A DNA stretch of 64,000 bases from Calothrix sp. PCC 7507 (GCF_000316575.1 NC_019682.1:4958001-5022000), one strand, 5' to 3'; positions 1 through 8,843 are shown, counted from the first letter of the stretch. Numbers and translations: made by a program. The notes: generated from the sequence alone by a model not told the origin.

Positions 1-417
1 CTGTAAAGACTGTCCTTTGGGTAATTGAGAAACTTGATATTGGTCAACTGATTTAGGGATTGGCGGTAGTACTAGCTGACTAGATGTAGGTGGTGGTGGT
101 AATGGGGGTAAACTATTCGCCTGATCACCCAAATTAAAGGGAGGTACTTGGGATGGTAAGGGAAATTGTGATGCTATGGGTAATTGTGATTGTGGGGATG
201 TATTTGTTTGAGGCAAGCGACTTTGGTCCGCTTGACTTAATTCCATGACTCCAACAGCTTTTGACGATGCTGAGTCTTTAGCTTTGTTAGAGTCTACAGG
301 CATGAATGGCACAATCAACGCGATAGCACCGTGGATGCCAAGAGAGGCTATAGCTGCTATCCCGGTTGGCTGACTCAAGATTTCTGGTATGTTTTTTAGT
401 AGGGAGACGTAAGACAT
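1..417 (-). CDS. TonB-like or related membrane-anchored Pro-rich protein (N-terminal part)
   Basis: An open frame of 139 codons runs from an ATG at 417 off the left edge with no stop, so only the N-terminus is visible. Residues about 18-40 form one hydrophobic segment (motif SLGIHGAIALIVPFM), followed by a long linker rich in Pro, Gln and Ser, including PPLPPPP. A single N-terminal anchor followed by a Pro-rich spacer is the layout of TonB-type energy transducers and of a cyanobacterial hypothetical family with the same anchor style (conserved feature near ELSQADQSRLP). The C-terminal domain that would decide between them lies outside the window. The gene points away from cytochrome b at 1023, separated by about 600 bp. 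TonB-like is an inference. Confidence 0.6.
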   Translation of the reverse strand, partial: MSYVSLLKNIPEILSQPTGIAAIASLGIHGAIALIVPFMPVDSNKAKDSASSKAVGVMELSQADQSRLPQTNTSPQSQLPIASQFPLPSQVPPFNLGDQANSLPPLPPPPTSSQLVLPPIPKSVDQYQVSQLPKGQSLQ

Positions 418-1022
418 AGCTGTTATCGTTCACTCGGCTCAGTTGCAATTGACTAGCAATATTATCTTTGGGGCTACTATGGCAAGAGATGCGTCCCTTG
501 AAGAGTAATAACTTTCTATACTGGACTCACAAGGGCAAAACAGCCATTTTTCCCAGGTTTTCACTTTAAAAAAACGCAACATTATAGTTTAGGGTATCAC
601 CTAATGAATAGGCTATTGACAAAATTCTTACTTTTGATGTGTATCAACAAATTACTAAATTCATACTAATAACTTATGGTAGTTGCCCATTTAGGCGATC
701 GCGTCGGCCTTAGTGCATAGACACCCGTAACCTAAGTTACCTATCTTGTTAGCTAACTGTTTTGTAGTGAGGCAGTCCCTTTGATAGATGTCAGGTTTGA
801 TCTTAGTAGATAACTTAATCTGATTCATCCTAGCATGTCAGCCTCTTTTCAGACTATTGACAATTTTCAGCGTTGAGACTACGCTACGCCGCTAATTTTT
901 AATCTAGAGAAACTTCTCACTCCTGCTGCCTTATTTATCAGAGAAGTAAAATAACTTAATACTTCTTAGTTAAAATTGTCATATAAGTACGAATTTTTTA
1001 ACTAAAAGAGAAAAGGTTAGCC
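418..1022. other. Intergenic region between divergent genes
   Basis: About 600 bp that must hold the promoters of the TonB-like gene (left) and the cytochrome b gene (right). I see a HIP1-like site (GCGATCGC) near 695 and a small dispersed-repeat-like stretch near 874-893 (GAGACTACGCTACGCCGCT). No convincing extra gene, RNA or terminator was found. Confidence 0.5.
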
Positions 1023-1682
1023 ATGCAAAGCACCCAATTAGATCGGATTTTGCGGCGACTAGCAACGATATTATCAGTCGTGATCCTTACCCTGAGCCTA
1101 ATTAATGTCACAACTGGAGTTCTGCTGTCCTTTTATTACGAACCGACAGCAGGCGGTGCTTATCACGCCTTGAAAATGATTAATACGGAAGTAACCTACG
1201 GTTGGTTGTTCAAGACTGCCCATGATATCGCCGGGAACGGCGTAATTGCGATCGCCCTGATGCAAATTGTGGTGATGTTTTTAGGTCGGCAATTTCGCCA
1301 GAGTTGGCTGACTGCATGGATTAGTGGAATTTTATTTACCTTAAGTGCGATCGCTCTCGATTGGACAGAAATGATTCTCGGCTGGGATCAAGAAGGTTAC
1401 TGGCGTTTCAACATTGAGCTAGGAACCATCGAAGCGATTCCCTTCATCGGCTCGCAACTGCGAGAAATTTTGACTGGTGGTGGAGCCATTAGCACCATAA
1501 CGGTAGAACATCTTTACGCCATACACAGTTACATTATTTCCGCCGCCGTCATCATTCTCGCCATAGTACATTTGTCTGCTTTACTGTGGCAAGAACAACA
1601 AATGTATGCAGAAGCTTTAGCATCAAAACCCAGTGAAGGTGGCTTCATTCAACCACCAGCTGCTTCACTAGCAGAAAGTTGA
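1023..1682 (+). CDS. Orphan cytochrome b6-like membrane protein lacking one heme ligand
   Basis: This 219-aa protein aligns along its whole length with cytochrome b6: TTGVLLSFYYEPT, the GW(L) turn before helix B, GWDQEGYW, then IEAIPFIGSQL and the last helix with HSYIISA. Four transmembrane helices are expected. Of the four heme-ligand positions, His67, His168 and His183 are present, but the position 14 residues after His67 is Gln81, where b6 has His. The Cys that binds heme c_n in b6 is Ile16. One b heme may therefore be bound normally while the second is lost or altered. It stands alone, without a Rieske protein or subunit IV, so it is not the photosynthetic b6. Its last 34 bp overlap the antiporter gene on the other strand. 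The partner is unknown. Confidence 0.85.
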   Translation: MQSTQLDRILRRLATILSVVILTLSLINVTTGVLLSFYYEPTAGGAYHALKMINTEVTYGWLFKTAHDIAGNGVIAIALMQIVVMFLGRQFRQSWLTAWISGILFTLSAIALDWTEMILGWDQEGYWRFNIELGTIEAIPFIGSQLREILTGGGAISTITVEHLYAIHSYIISAAVIILAIVHLSALLWQEQQMYAEALASKPSEGGFIQPPAASLAES

Positions 1683-3568
1683 GCTAATTTTGCCAGCGGG
1701 ACTTCTTCCACTTCTGGTAATTTCTCTAGAGAGAGAGGAGTAGATTGAGTCGCACCAGATAACCGTTTTAAAAGATTAGGCCTAGGGTCATACAACAAGT
1801 AAATAATGCGATCGCCTACTTCCCACTCTTGAATTGCTGGCATAATCTGTAGGCGTTCCTCTCTCTCTAGCAATAAAGGTAGCAACACCCCAGTCCGGAT
1901 TTTTTCTTGTATGTGTTCCTGTTGACTAGAAAATTCCGACTCATTTAGTGTCGTTGTCCCTAGCTTCACCCGTCCATCATTCAGATACTCATTCCACGTC
2001 TTCACGCCTAAGTCTGGGATAAAAGCCTGATTAACCTTACTATTGGCGCTCAAAGTAGCTTGGGGATCGCGGGGAAAAACAGCCAACACACGCGGCGGAT
2101 TAAATTCCTCGGCGGCTCGTTGCGCCAAGACAAAATTCACCTCACCATTATTAGTCATCGCCAAAAAAGTTCCCATCGAGGCCAGTCCCGCCTCTTCCAA
2201 AACATCAGCATCCAATGCACTGCTAGCAATCACTCGCAAATTTTGAGCTTCAGCCTGGGGAAAAAATTCCGAGTCTGTGTCTATGATGACCACATTTTCT
2301 TCTCGTTCTTGAAAGAAGCGCGCAATCAAGAGGCTTAAAGGATTACAACCCACAATCACCGCTCCAGTCGCCTCTTTAGAGGTTATTTGCAGCAACTTAG
2401 CCACCCAGCCAGCGGTGAGTCCTTGACAGACAACCGTCATGATAATTGTTAAAAAAACCAGGGCTTTAATCGCATCACCACCGTTGATCCCACGCTGTGT
2501 CAGCAAAATTGCAAATAGAGAAGCCACAGAAGCAGAAACAATTCCTCTGGGAGCCACCCAGCTTAAAAATAGTTTCTGTCGCCAGTTGAGGTCACTATTC
2601 CACGTGCAGAAGAGAATGTTAATCGGGCGAACGACAAACATCAATACCAAAACAGTAAATAAACTCCCCCAACCCAAAGCAAACACACTAGCGATCGATA
2701 AATCAGCCGCTAACAGGATAAATAATACAGAAACGCTGAGAATTGTTAGCTGACCCTTAAAGCTGCGTAAAAGGCGTTCCTCTGGCACAGAAGAGTTAGC
2801 AAATACAACTCCAGCCACTACAGTTGTCATGACTCCTGATTCGCTGCGGATCGTCTGTGCCAAGGTAAACAGACCCCATAGCACTGCCAAGACTACCAGA
2901 TTTTTCAACTCGAACGACAGAAAATTGGCGCGCTTAAAAATCAAGCTCATCAGATAGCCGCCAGCAGCACCAATCGCCGCCCCAACCCCCAAGCGCATTG
3001 CTAAACCAATGATGGCGTTGATGGGGTCAGTATCACCGTTCATAATTGTGTCTAAGACAACGAAAGCCAGAATTGCCCCGACTGGATCGATTAAAACCCC
3101 TTCTCCTTCCAGCAGCGTAGCCACTTGGCGATCCACATTGATTTGCTTAAGTAGGGGACTAATGACAGTTGGCCCCGTCACCACAACTATTGAAGCGTAA
3201 AGAAAAGCGATGTTCCACGGAAATTCACCCAACCAATGAGCCGCCATACTACCACCAAGTAGTGTGATCAGCGTTCCTTGGGTAACGAGCAATTGCAGAC
3301 TAACTGAAACTCGACCCAACTCTTGCAGATCCAAGTTGAGTCCGCCTTCAAATAAAATTATTGCCGTTGCCAGAGCGACAATAACTTCCAGTCCTGTACC
3401 TAAGACATGGGGGTGTAAAAGGCCAATACCATCAGACCCCAGCAAAATGCCCAAAAGCAGCAGCAAAACAATGCTGGGTACACGCAAGTATGCAGCCAGC
3501 ACCTGAGCGCTAATGCCTGTAACAACGGCGATTACCATCTGTAGGGTGATTTCAAAAGATGCTTCCAT
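1649..3568 (-). CDS. Na+/H+ antiporter, NhaP/CPA type, with C-terminal nucleotide-binding-like domain
   Basis: A 639-aa membrane protein. The first ~390 residues contain about 12 hydrophobic helices typical of cation:proton antiporters, with VVVTGPTVISPLLKQI and LLEGEGVLIDPVGAI as recognisable family motifs. From about residue 400 a soluble Rossmann-like segment begins (GAVIVGCNPLSLLIARFF, then VVIIDTDSEFF), resembling the N-terminal lobe of TrkA/RCK domains that gate ion transport. The likely role is sodium or potassium export in exchange for protons at the plasma membrane. The gene is convergent with cytochrome b and overlaps its 3' end by 34 bp. The ion cannot be decided from sequence. Confidence 0.9.
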   Translation of the reverse strand: MEASFEITLQMVIAVVTGISAQVLAAYLRVPSIVLLLLLGILLGSDGIGLLHPHVLGTGLEVIVALATAIILFEGGLNLDLQELGRVSVSLQLLVTQGTLITLLGGSMAAHWLGEFPWNIAFLYASIVVVTGPTVISPLLKQINVDRQVATLLEGEGVLIDPVGAILAFVVLDTIMNGDTDPINAIIGLAMRLGVGAAIGAAGGYLMSLIFKRANFLSFELKNLVVLAVLWGLFTLAQTIRSESGVMTTVVAGVVFANSSVPEERLLRSFKGQLTILSVSVLFILLAADLSIASVFALGWGSLFTVLVLMFVVRPINILFCTWNSDLNWRQKLFLSWVAPRGIVSASVASLFAILLTQRGINGGDAIKALVFLTIIMTVVCQGLTAGWVAKLLQITSKEATGAVIVGCNPLSLLIARFFQEREENVVIIDTDSEFFPQAEAQNLRVIASSALDADVLEEAGLASMGTFLAMTNNGEVNFVLAQRAAEEFNPPRVLAVFPRDPQATLSANSKVNQAFIPDLGVKTWNEYLNDGRVKLGTTTLNESEFSSQQEHIQEKIRTGVLLPLLLEREERLQIMPAIQEWEVGDRIIYLLYDPRPNLLKRLSGATQSTPLSLEKLPEVEEVPLAKLAQLSASEAAGG

Positions 3569-3936
3569 GTTGTAGATTTTGAGCGATTTATTTCAAAATC
3601 TTGTGTAAAGAATAGTAAATAATAACTCTACAGGGTACAACATCACACCTTTTGTCCCTTACTAAATTCAGAGCTTGATTCATACTTAGTTCTTGATAAT
3701 ACTCCATTTACAGCTATTTGCCAAACAGAAGTAACACTTGAGCATAATTAAGAGGCAGGGGGAGAAAAACTATTGCCTATTGCCCCAATCCTTCGTTCAA
3801 ATGTCACGATTTTTAGTCATGATTAGCTAGCGATCGCTTCCGCCTTCAACCAATTTAGCCTCTACAATTTTTTTTTGGCGAAAGCTGTTGACATCAACGC
3901 AGAAATTCGCTAATTTATAGAAGGTCTGAATCCAAT
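3569..3936. other. Intergenic region upstream of the antiporter
   Basis: About 370 bp between the antiporter start and tRNA-Glu. It should hold the promoter of the antiporter on the minus strand. One HIP1 site (GCGATCGC) lies near 3831. I see no further gene or convincing structured element. Confidence 0.5.
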
Positions 3937-4009
3937 GCCCCCATCGTCTAGAGGCCTAGGACACCTCCCTTTCACGGAGGTAACGGGGATTCGAATTCCC
4001 CTGGGGGTA
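3937..4009 (+). tRNA. tRNA-Glu (anticodon TTC)
   Basis: A 73-nt cloverleaf: acceptor GCCCCCA pairs with TGGGGGT plus discriminator A; the anticodon stem CCTCC/GGAGG encloses loop CTTTCAC (anticodon TTC); the T arm is GGGGA-TTCGAAT-TCCCC. CCA is not encoded. It stands alone, away from the array at 10.7 kb, and is followed directly by a terminator. In cyanobacteria this tRNA also supplies glutamyl-tRNA for tetrapyrrole synthesis. Confidence 0.97.
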
Positions 4010-4019
4010 CTAAAAAAGT

Positions 4020-4050
4020 AAAAGGTTTGTGTAAAACAAACCTTTTGTTT
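4020..4050 (+). terminator. Rho-independent terminator of tRNA-Glu
   Basis: A perfect 11-bp stem (AAAAGGTTTGT / ACAAACCTTTT) with a 5-nt loop starts 11 nt after the tRNA and is followed by GTTTTG. The A-rich left arm lets it work in both directions. Confidence 0.8.
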
Positions 4051-4111
4051 TGTAAAAATGAAGTTGTATCTACTGGATACGCAGAGTCCATATCATGCAA
4101 CTTTATCTTGC

Positions 4112-4720
4112 TTACAACTGTACTACACGCTGATGAATTGCTAGAAGGTTTACATGCATGTCATTGGTGAGGCGCGGTTCAATGATTTTCAAGGGCATGG
4201 TGAGTTTAGGCCAAACCTGGATTGTGTAGCACAAATCAGTCCCAACTAGATCACCGAAGGAATAAGGCTTTAAACACCAGCTACCAGAAAAGCCCTTAAA
4301 ATCTCCCTCGATCATCCGAAAATTAATTTCTTTGAGAAAGTATTCTTCCAAATCGAGAACTACACGCGCACAGAAGTTGAAGTTCAGTAAGCGCTGAGAA
4401 CCTATTTGTTCTAGTCGAATACCGCCATCAGGATGCTCCAGCAGCCGACTCTTAATGAGATTAGGGATAAAATCAGCCAGAGCTTCATAATCTGTCAGCA
4501 CCTGCCAGGTTTTTTCCACTGGTTGAGGAATTTTGATGCTGGCGCTGATTTGTCGCTGTCGTTCGGCGATTTTATCAATTTGGACAGTCACGGTAGGCAA
4601 GGCAACTGCATCAGTGTCAGAGTTACCTTGGGGGTTAGTTTCCTCACTAGCGGCTTTACCATTCAGATCCGCTGTGGTGTGATTTTTTTCAGTCACTTTC
4701 AGAATATGGTTTGCTTTCAT
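4112..4720 (-). CDS. SRPBCC-family (COQ10/START-like cyclase/dehydrase) protein
   Basis: A 202-aa protein. Residues 1-50 look disordered and polar. From about residue 52 an SRPBCC helix-grip fold is recognisable: ISASIKIPQPVEKTWQVLTD, YEALADFIPNLIKSRLLE, a GGIRLEQIG strand, and a C-terminal helix. Members of this family bind hydrophobic ligands such as quinones or lipids; no catalytic motif is visible, so the ligand is unknown. The gene starts inside the 3' end of the sensor kinase (32-bp overlap) on the same strand, so translation is probably coupled. That suggests ligand sensing or a shared pathway, but this is inference. Confidence 0.8.
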   Translation of the reverse strand: MKANHILKVTEKNHTTADLNGKAASEETNPQGNSDTDAVALPTVTVQIDKIAERQRQISASIKIPQPVEKTWQVLTDYEALADFIPNLIKSRLLEHPDGGIRLEQIGSQRLLNFNFCARVVLDLEEYFLKEINFRMIEGDFKGFSGSWCLKPYSFGDLVGTDLCYTIQVWPKLTMPLKIIEPRLTNDMHVNLLAIHQRVVQL

Positions 4721-6767
4721 CAGAAAACTGGGGGAGGGTGAGGGTAAAGCAAATTTCGCTCAAGTCGGAGTCTGAGATTTGCATACTCTTAACAGCGATC
4801 GCCCCATTCAAATGCTGTACTAAGGATTTAGCCAGAGCAAGACCCAAGCCAGTCCCTGGAGTCCAGCGTCCTTTACCACGACGGAACTTGTCAAAGATAT
4901 AGGTCGCTTCTGCTTCAGAGATACCGCGTCCGATGTTTGTCACTTTAATAATAACTTGATCGGCGAGTTGATCAACTTGGTGAGTGGCCTGTAAATGAAC
5001 GACACTTTCACGCTCAGAGTATTTACAAGCATTAGTTAATAACTCCTGGAGAATCCGGTCAAAACTTTCTACTTCGGTTTGCAGTTTTAACGGCTCATCT
5101 GGTAAATCTACTGTAATACTTAAGCCTTTATCTGCTAGCTTTTGAGAAAAAGCTGCGGTTAAATCTTGAATTCTGAGATTTAAATCAATACTTTGAAATT
5201 GTGGGGCTTCTTGCTGAGACTCTAGTTTCTGGAGTGTGAGTAAGTCATTAATCAGATTGATTTCCTTGGTACATTCTTGTTCGAGAATGTCAAAATACTT
5301 AGTCTGACGTTCTGGAGCGATTCCTGGTAGACGTAAGTTGCGGATTGACATTAGCATATTCGTCAGCGGGTAGCGCAGGCGATCGCTCATATTGCTCAAA
5401 AATTCATCTTTGAGTTCATTAAGTTCTCGTAGCTGCTCAACATATTGCCGCGTTCTCTCATGCAATTTGGCTTGTAGCTCCAAACTACTCTGTAGTTTCG
5501 CTGTCCGCTCATCTACCAAATTCTGAACTTGCCGTAATGTCTGTGATTGAATAATGGCATTGCTGACTTGGGCTGACACCATTTCCACAAGATTTAAGTC
5601 TGCCAGTTGCCAACTGCGAGCAACTGTTTGTTGTAACACCAAGAATCCTAAAACTTTACCTTGATTCTCCAATGGCATTAACAGCACCGCAGGCAACTTG
5701 TCAACCGCAAATAATGGGGCGGCTGTCAAGACCTCTTTTTGGTCTGTGTAGTCGTCGATAATTACTGGCTTTCCGGAGTCGGCAAAAACACGCTGGCATA
5801 AACCACAATCAGAAATAGCAAAAGACTTATCGTCTTTGGTGTCTGGCTGAGTAGTGGGGTAAATCTCTATATCTCTCGTCCATTCACCAATTACTGTGGC
5901 CTTTGCCTTGGGAATTTGTTTTTTCAGTCGAGTTCTAAATAATGGATCTGTATATTTGAGCAGTATGAGCAGACCCCGATCTGCTTGTAGAGACTCAGCA
6001 GTGGAGGCGATTACCAACTGGAGCATTTGGTTTAGCTCCAGGTTGCTGCGGCTCAGTATAGTTAATTGTTTGATCAGACTTTGATGTTGATTGCTTTTTT
6101 GTAAATATTGTTGTTGAGAAGCAATCAACTGTGATTGTGCTACTTGAGAAAAAGCGATCGCACAGGATGACTCAATAGCTTTGAGTAGTTGTTTTTCTGA
6201 CTGACTCCAATCATAGGGTTGAAATTTAATCAGGCTGACTACCCCGTTATTCTTACCGCCAAATCGGGCGGGAATTGCCAAGACAGCTTTTATTGGTAGT
6301 GGTAAAGATTGACAACCCGTCACCAGACTTTTTTGAATAGTCGAAATGTCCTCGATAGTCAATGGTTCTGCTGCACATTGGACTACAGGTAAGTCCATAA
6401 GCAACTGTTCCATCGAGAAAATTTCGTCTAATTGTGGCAACCCTAGATACTTATCAGTACACCAATTAGCGATCGTTGCTTCACTAGATGCCTCACTTGT
6501 CACTGTAACTGAGCAGCAATCTACTTTGAATGCAACCCCTAGCAGCTGGGCCAGTTCTTGGAGCATAGATGCCGTTGCCGGTCTGTTAGCAATGATTTGG
6601 TTAATCTTTTGTACCAACTGCAGGGCTGGTTCTTCCTGATGCTGCATCAGCTTGATTTGGTATGTTTGTAGTCTATCTACATCATCTTGGTACTGTGACG
6701 GCGATGATAAACGCTTTTTCATTCCTGGCACGCTCTTGGATAACGACCCTATGTTATTTGCACCCAA
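4689..6767 (-). CDS. GAF-domain histidine-kinase-like sensor, phosphoacceptor His replaced by Asp
   Basis: A 692-aa soluble protein. Two GAF-like domains lie at about residues 50-205 and 235-410, followed by a coiled segment (about 410-450), a dimerisation helix and an HATPase domain (about 560-680). The ATP site looks intact: N-box LTNACKYS, a GRGIS segment and G-box PGTGLGLALAKSL. The H-box reads FLSNMSDRLRYPLTN, with Asp462 where HisKA domains have the phosphorylated His. It therefore cannot autophosphorylate in the usual way and may be a pseudokinase or allosteric sensor. No transmembrane helix is present, so it is cytosolic. The SRPBCC gene overlaps its 3' end. No response regulator is adjacent. 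Confidence 0.88.
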   Translation of the reverse strand: MGANNIGSLSKSVPGMKKRLSSPSQYQDDVDRLQTYQIKLMQHQEEPALQLVQKINQIIANRPATASMLQELAQLLGVAFKVDCCSVTVTSEASSEATIANWCTDKYLGLPQLDEIFSMEQLLMDLPVVQCAAEPLTIEDISTIQKSLVTGCQSLPLPIKAVLAIPARFGGKNNGVVSLIKFQPYDWSQSEKQLLKAIESSCAIAFSQVAQSQLIASQQQYLQKSNQHQSLIKQLTILSRSNLELNQMLQLVIASTAESLQADRGLLILLKYTDPLFRTRLKKQIPKAKATVIGEWTRDIEIYPTTQPDTKDDKSFAISDCGLCQRVFADSGKPVIIDDYTDQKEVLTAAPLFAVDKLPAVLLMPLENQGKVLGFLVLQQTVARSWQLADLNLVEMVSAQVSNAIIQSQTLRQVQNLVDERTAKLQSSLELQAKLHERTRQYVEQLRELNELKDEFLSNMSDRLRYPLTNMLMSIRNLRLPGIAPERQTKYFDILEQECTKEINLINDLLTLQKLESQQEAPQFQSIDLNLRIQDLTAAFSQKLADKGLSITVDLPDEPLKLQTEVESFDRILQELLTNACKYSERESVVHLQATHQVDQLADQVIIKVTNIGRGISEAEATYIFDKFRRGKGRWTPGTGLGLALAKSLVQHLNGAIAVKSMQISDSDLSEICFTLTLPQFSDESKPYSESD

Positions 6768-7031
6768 CTGCTTGGCTTATGGTGTACTGTTAGTTCTTCG
6801 TGATGCATCCTGATGAATTGCCAATCTTATATAGATAGTTTCTCTCACCTGTTATAGCCCTTTTCTATTGCAGATGACTAAGCTTCTGGTGTGTTAAACG
6901 GATTTCTACATAAATAACTAAGAGGACTGGGATATAGTAAAGCGCTTTAGCTAAATACTTTCTGGCTCAGACGTGTTGAGTTAATTTACTAACGTTTGAC
7001 TTAGAATATCCTGTCTGTAACTATACATAAA

Positions 7032-7097
7032 CCGTAATTTCTCTGTAATTACGGCAAAATCTCCGCAAATAGTCTCCGTGTTCACACGGTTATTTGC
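7032..7097. other. Two adjacent stem-loops in the region upstream of the sensor kinase
   Basis: First hairpin: CCGTAATT / AATTACGG (7032-7039 with 7047-7054). Second: GCAAATA...TATTTGC (7065-7071 with 7091-7097) containing an inner CCGTG-TTCA-CACGG stem. A run of seven T follows about 15 nt later on the plus strand. They lie in the 6768-7588 gap, where no gene is supported. They could be an RNA element or a transcription factor target; I cannot tell which. Confidence 0.4.
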
Positions 7098-7486
7098 AGT
7101 CATGAACGTAATATTTTTTTCACAAAGTGTTACTTAGGTGCGCTACCCCGCTGTTTCTCTGGCTCAAAGAAAGATGTGATTCAACTAGAGTTCAGGAATG
7201 TTTGTGATAGCTGCTAAATATGGACAGTCAGGGATTCATGGGTTATTCTGGCTTAACTCCTATTCTTTGTAATCATTTACTTAATATGCGGATGGCTTTA
7301 GCCTGTCAAGAGTTGTTTGACCCCCTGTAGCTGAAATGGTAGTTCTCTTGAGAGCATCTACCTGATTCATGCTGCTTTTATATAACTTTATAACTATATA
7401 ACTTATTAGCAATAGAGCGAGATAACTGTTGACTGTTGACCAATAATTCCTTGATGGTACAGAGCAACCGGATTTATCCGTGGGGT

Positions 7487-7518
7487 AAATCCAAAATCTA
7501 AAATCTAAAATCCAAAAT
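7487..7518. repeat. Short tandem heptamer repeat (AAATCYA)
   Basis: Four consecutive copies of a 7-bp unit (AAATCCA, AAATCTA, AAATCTA, AAATCCA) plus a partial fifth. Such short tandemly repeated heptamers are a known hallmark of heterocystous cyanobacteria. It sits just downstream of the RHH gene. Confidence 0.8.
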
Positions 7519-7588
7519 TGTCTGACAACTGTGAATGCAGCCCTGTGACTATGGAAGGAAACAAGGCTGCATTCAGTAGAATATAAGA

Positions 7589-7924
7589 CTATTCGGCCAA
7601 ACTCTCGATACTCAAAGGAACCATATCGCCGTTCTTTGTCAGTCCTAAAAGCATTGGTTGTTGCGACTGAATGAGTTGACCTGTGAGTACGCAACGTTCT
7701 TCTTGTTGAGCGGTAGCGGCTATGCTAGCCCGAATATCAGCGCGGGAAAATCTGGGTTTCCACTCACCTGATTTTTGCTGTACATAATTCCAGAGGATAT
7801 CTCGAATCAGGGCTTGATATCCTTGATTGCCAGACATCTCTTTGAGTTTCTCTTTCAGTTCCCGTTCTAGGCGAATGCTGGTAACTTCCATATCGGTGGT
7901 TGGGGTGCGAGCGATCGTATGCAT
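7589..7924 (-). CDS. Small ribbon-helix-helix-like DNA-binding protein
   Basis: A 111-aa protein. Residues about 12-50 fit an RHH (Arc/MetJ-like) fold: a strand TSIRLERELKEKL followed by helices ending in LIRDILWNYVQQ. The C-terminal 60 residues have no recognised domain. RHH proteins usually act as dimeric repressors or antitoxins. There is no toxin gene next to it; the neighbour across the divergent gap is an HNH endonuclease. An AAGGAG-type ribosome-binding site (reverse complement of the bases near 7931-7938) supports the ATG at 7924. Regulator or orphan antitoxin is an inference. Confidence 0.65.
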   Translation of the reverse strand: MHTIARTPTTDMEVTSIRLERELKEKLKEMSGNQGYQALIRDILWNYVQQKSGEWKPRFSRADIRASIAATAQQEERCVLTGQLIQSQQPMLLGLTKNGDMVPLSIESLAE

Positions 7925-8272
7925 GACTTTTTCTCCTTAAAGGTATGGACAGGATAGTAATACAAGTGTAGTATGTTTAAAGGAATGTTCAATAGGTGAA
8001 ATTTTCTGTGAAATCCAATTACCCCATCTCTACTTCTTTACGCGCTATCGACTGCCGAGCCAGTCGGGAATTAGTAGCGGCGGGAGTGGAGTATTTTTTT
8101 ATGGGTGATGGTAGCCAAAAACATGGGCAAATCGCAGAGGGTAATAATGATTTTAGATATTTGGGCATTAGTGGGCTGAATGCCAAACCACAACTAGACA
8201 TAGGAAGCGGGAGGTACAGACTGAAAAATACTGTACCGATATAGACCAGAAGACATAATGGTCAATTTTCTA
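7925..8272. other. Gap between RHH protein and HNH gene; doubtful 82-codon frame
   Basis: About 350 bp. A GTG-started 82-codon frame (7996-8244, plus strand) exists and is followed by a strong terminator, but it lacks a clear ribosome-binding site and resembles nothing I know, while a similar frame is open on the other strand. A short transcribed leader or small RNA ending at the terminator is equally possible. Confidence 0.3.
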
Positions 8273-8309
8273 CCCCCGCTTCAACCAGACAAGAAGCGGG
8301 GGTTTTTTT
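8273..8309 (+). terminator. Strong rho-independent terminator upstream of the HNH gene
   Basis: A 10-bp perfect GC-rich stem (CCCCCGCTTC / GAAGCGGGGG) with a 10-nt loop and seven T. It ends only 15 bp before the HNH start codon. It therefore either ends an upstream transcript (small RNA or the doubtful frame) or acts as an attenuator of the HNH gene. Confidence 0.8.
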
Positions 8310-8324
8310 ATAAGGAGTCAAGCT

Positions 8325-8843
8325 GTGACGAGCGCGATGCAAGTGTTAGAGCAATCCGTGGTGGTATTTTCTCAAAATTACTTACCATTGTGTCGGGTGA
8401 ATATTAAGCGGGCGATTGTGCTGTTGGTAAGCAATAAGGCTGAACCATTAGGTTTTTCCACAGCAGGTGGATGGCGAGTTCACTCACCTAGCTTGGTACT
8501 TGACGTACCAAAACATATTCGCTTGACAATAACTTCTGGTGAGCGGATGTGGAAAGTTCCACCTGTAAATCGGCGGGAAGTGTTGCGAAGAGATCATAAC
8601 AGTTGCCAATATTGCGGTAGTAACAAACGTCTGACGCTAGATCATGTGATTCCTCGTTCTCAAGGGGGGCCACACACGTGGAATAACGTAGTCACAGCTT
8701 GTGAAAGATGTAACTCCCATAAAAGTAACCGCACCCCATTTGAAGCGGGTATGCAACTACGTACCAAGCCAAAAGCGCCAGTCCATCCGACGGTTTCTTT
8801 TGCTGAACAATTTTGGATAAATGTGCAAGCAAACCTGGAATAA
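8325..8843 (+). CDS. HNH endonuclease family protein
   Basis: A 172-aa protein beginning at GTG, with an AAGGAG ribosome-binding site 8 bp upstream. The C-terminal half carries the HNH core with zinc-binding cysteines: CQYCG, LTLDHVIPRSQGG, NNVVTACERCNSHK. The N-terminal ~80 residues are the family-specific extension common in cyanobacterial and actinobacterial stand-alone HNH proteins. It presumably cuts or nicks nucleic acid, but its biological target is unknown and there is no phage or intron context. A gene of unknown function follows after 16 bp, probably in the same transcript. Confidence 0.9.
   Translation: MTSAMQVLEQSVVVFSQNYLPLCRVNIKRAIVLLVSNKAEPLGFSTAGGWRVHSPSLVLDVPKHIRLTITSGERMWKVPPVNRREVLRRDHNSCQYCGSNKRLTLDHVIPRSQGGPHTWNNVVTACERCNSHKSNRTPFEAGMQLRTKPKAPVHPTVSFAEQFWINVQANLE

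Noticed and set aside
7281-7694. 137-codon frame on the minus strand
   Set aside because: It overlaps the RHH gene out of frame, includes the heptamer repeat and has no family resemblance.
7996-8244. 82-codon frame on the plus strand before the HNH gene
   Set aside because: It has no clear ribosome-binding site or recognisable family, and the opposite strand is equally open. Kept only as a doubtful remark on the gap.
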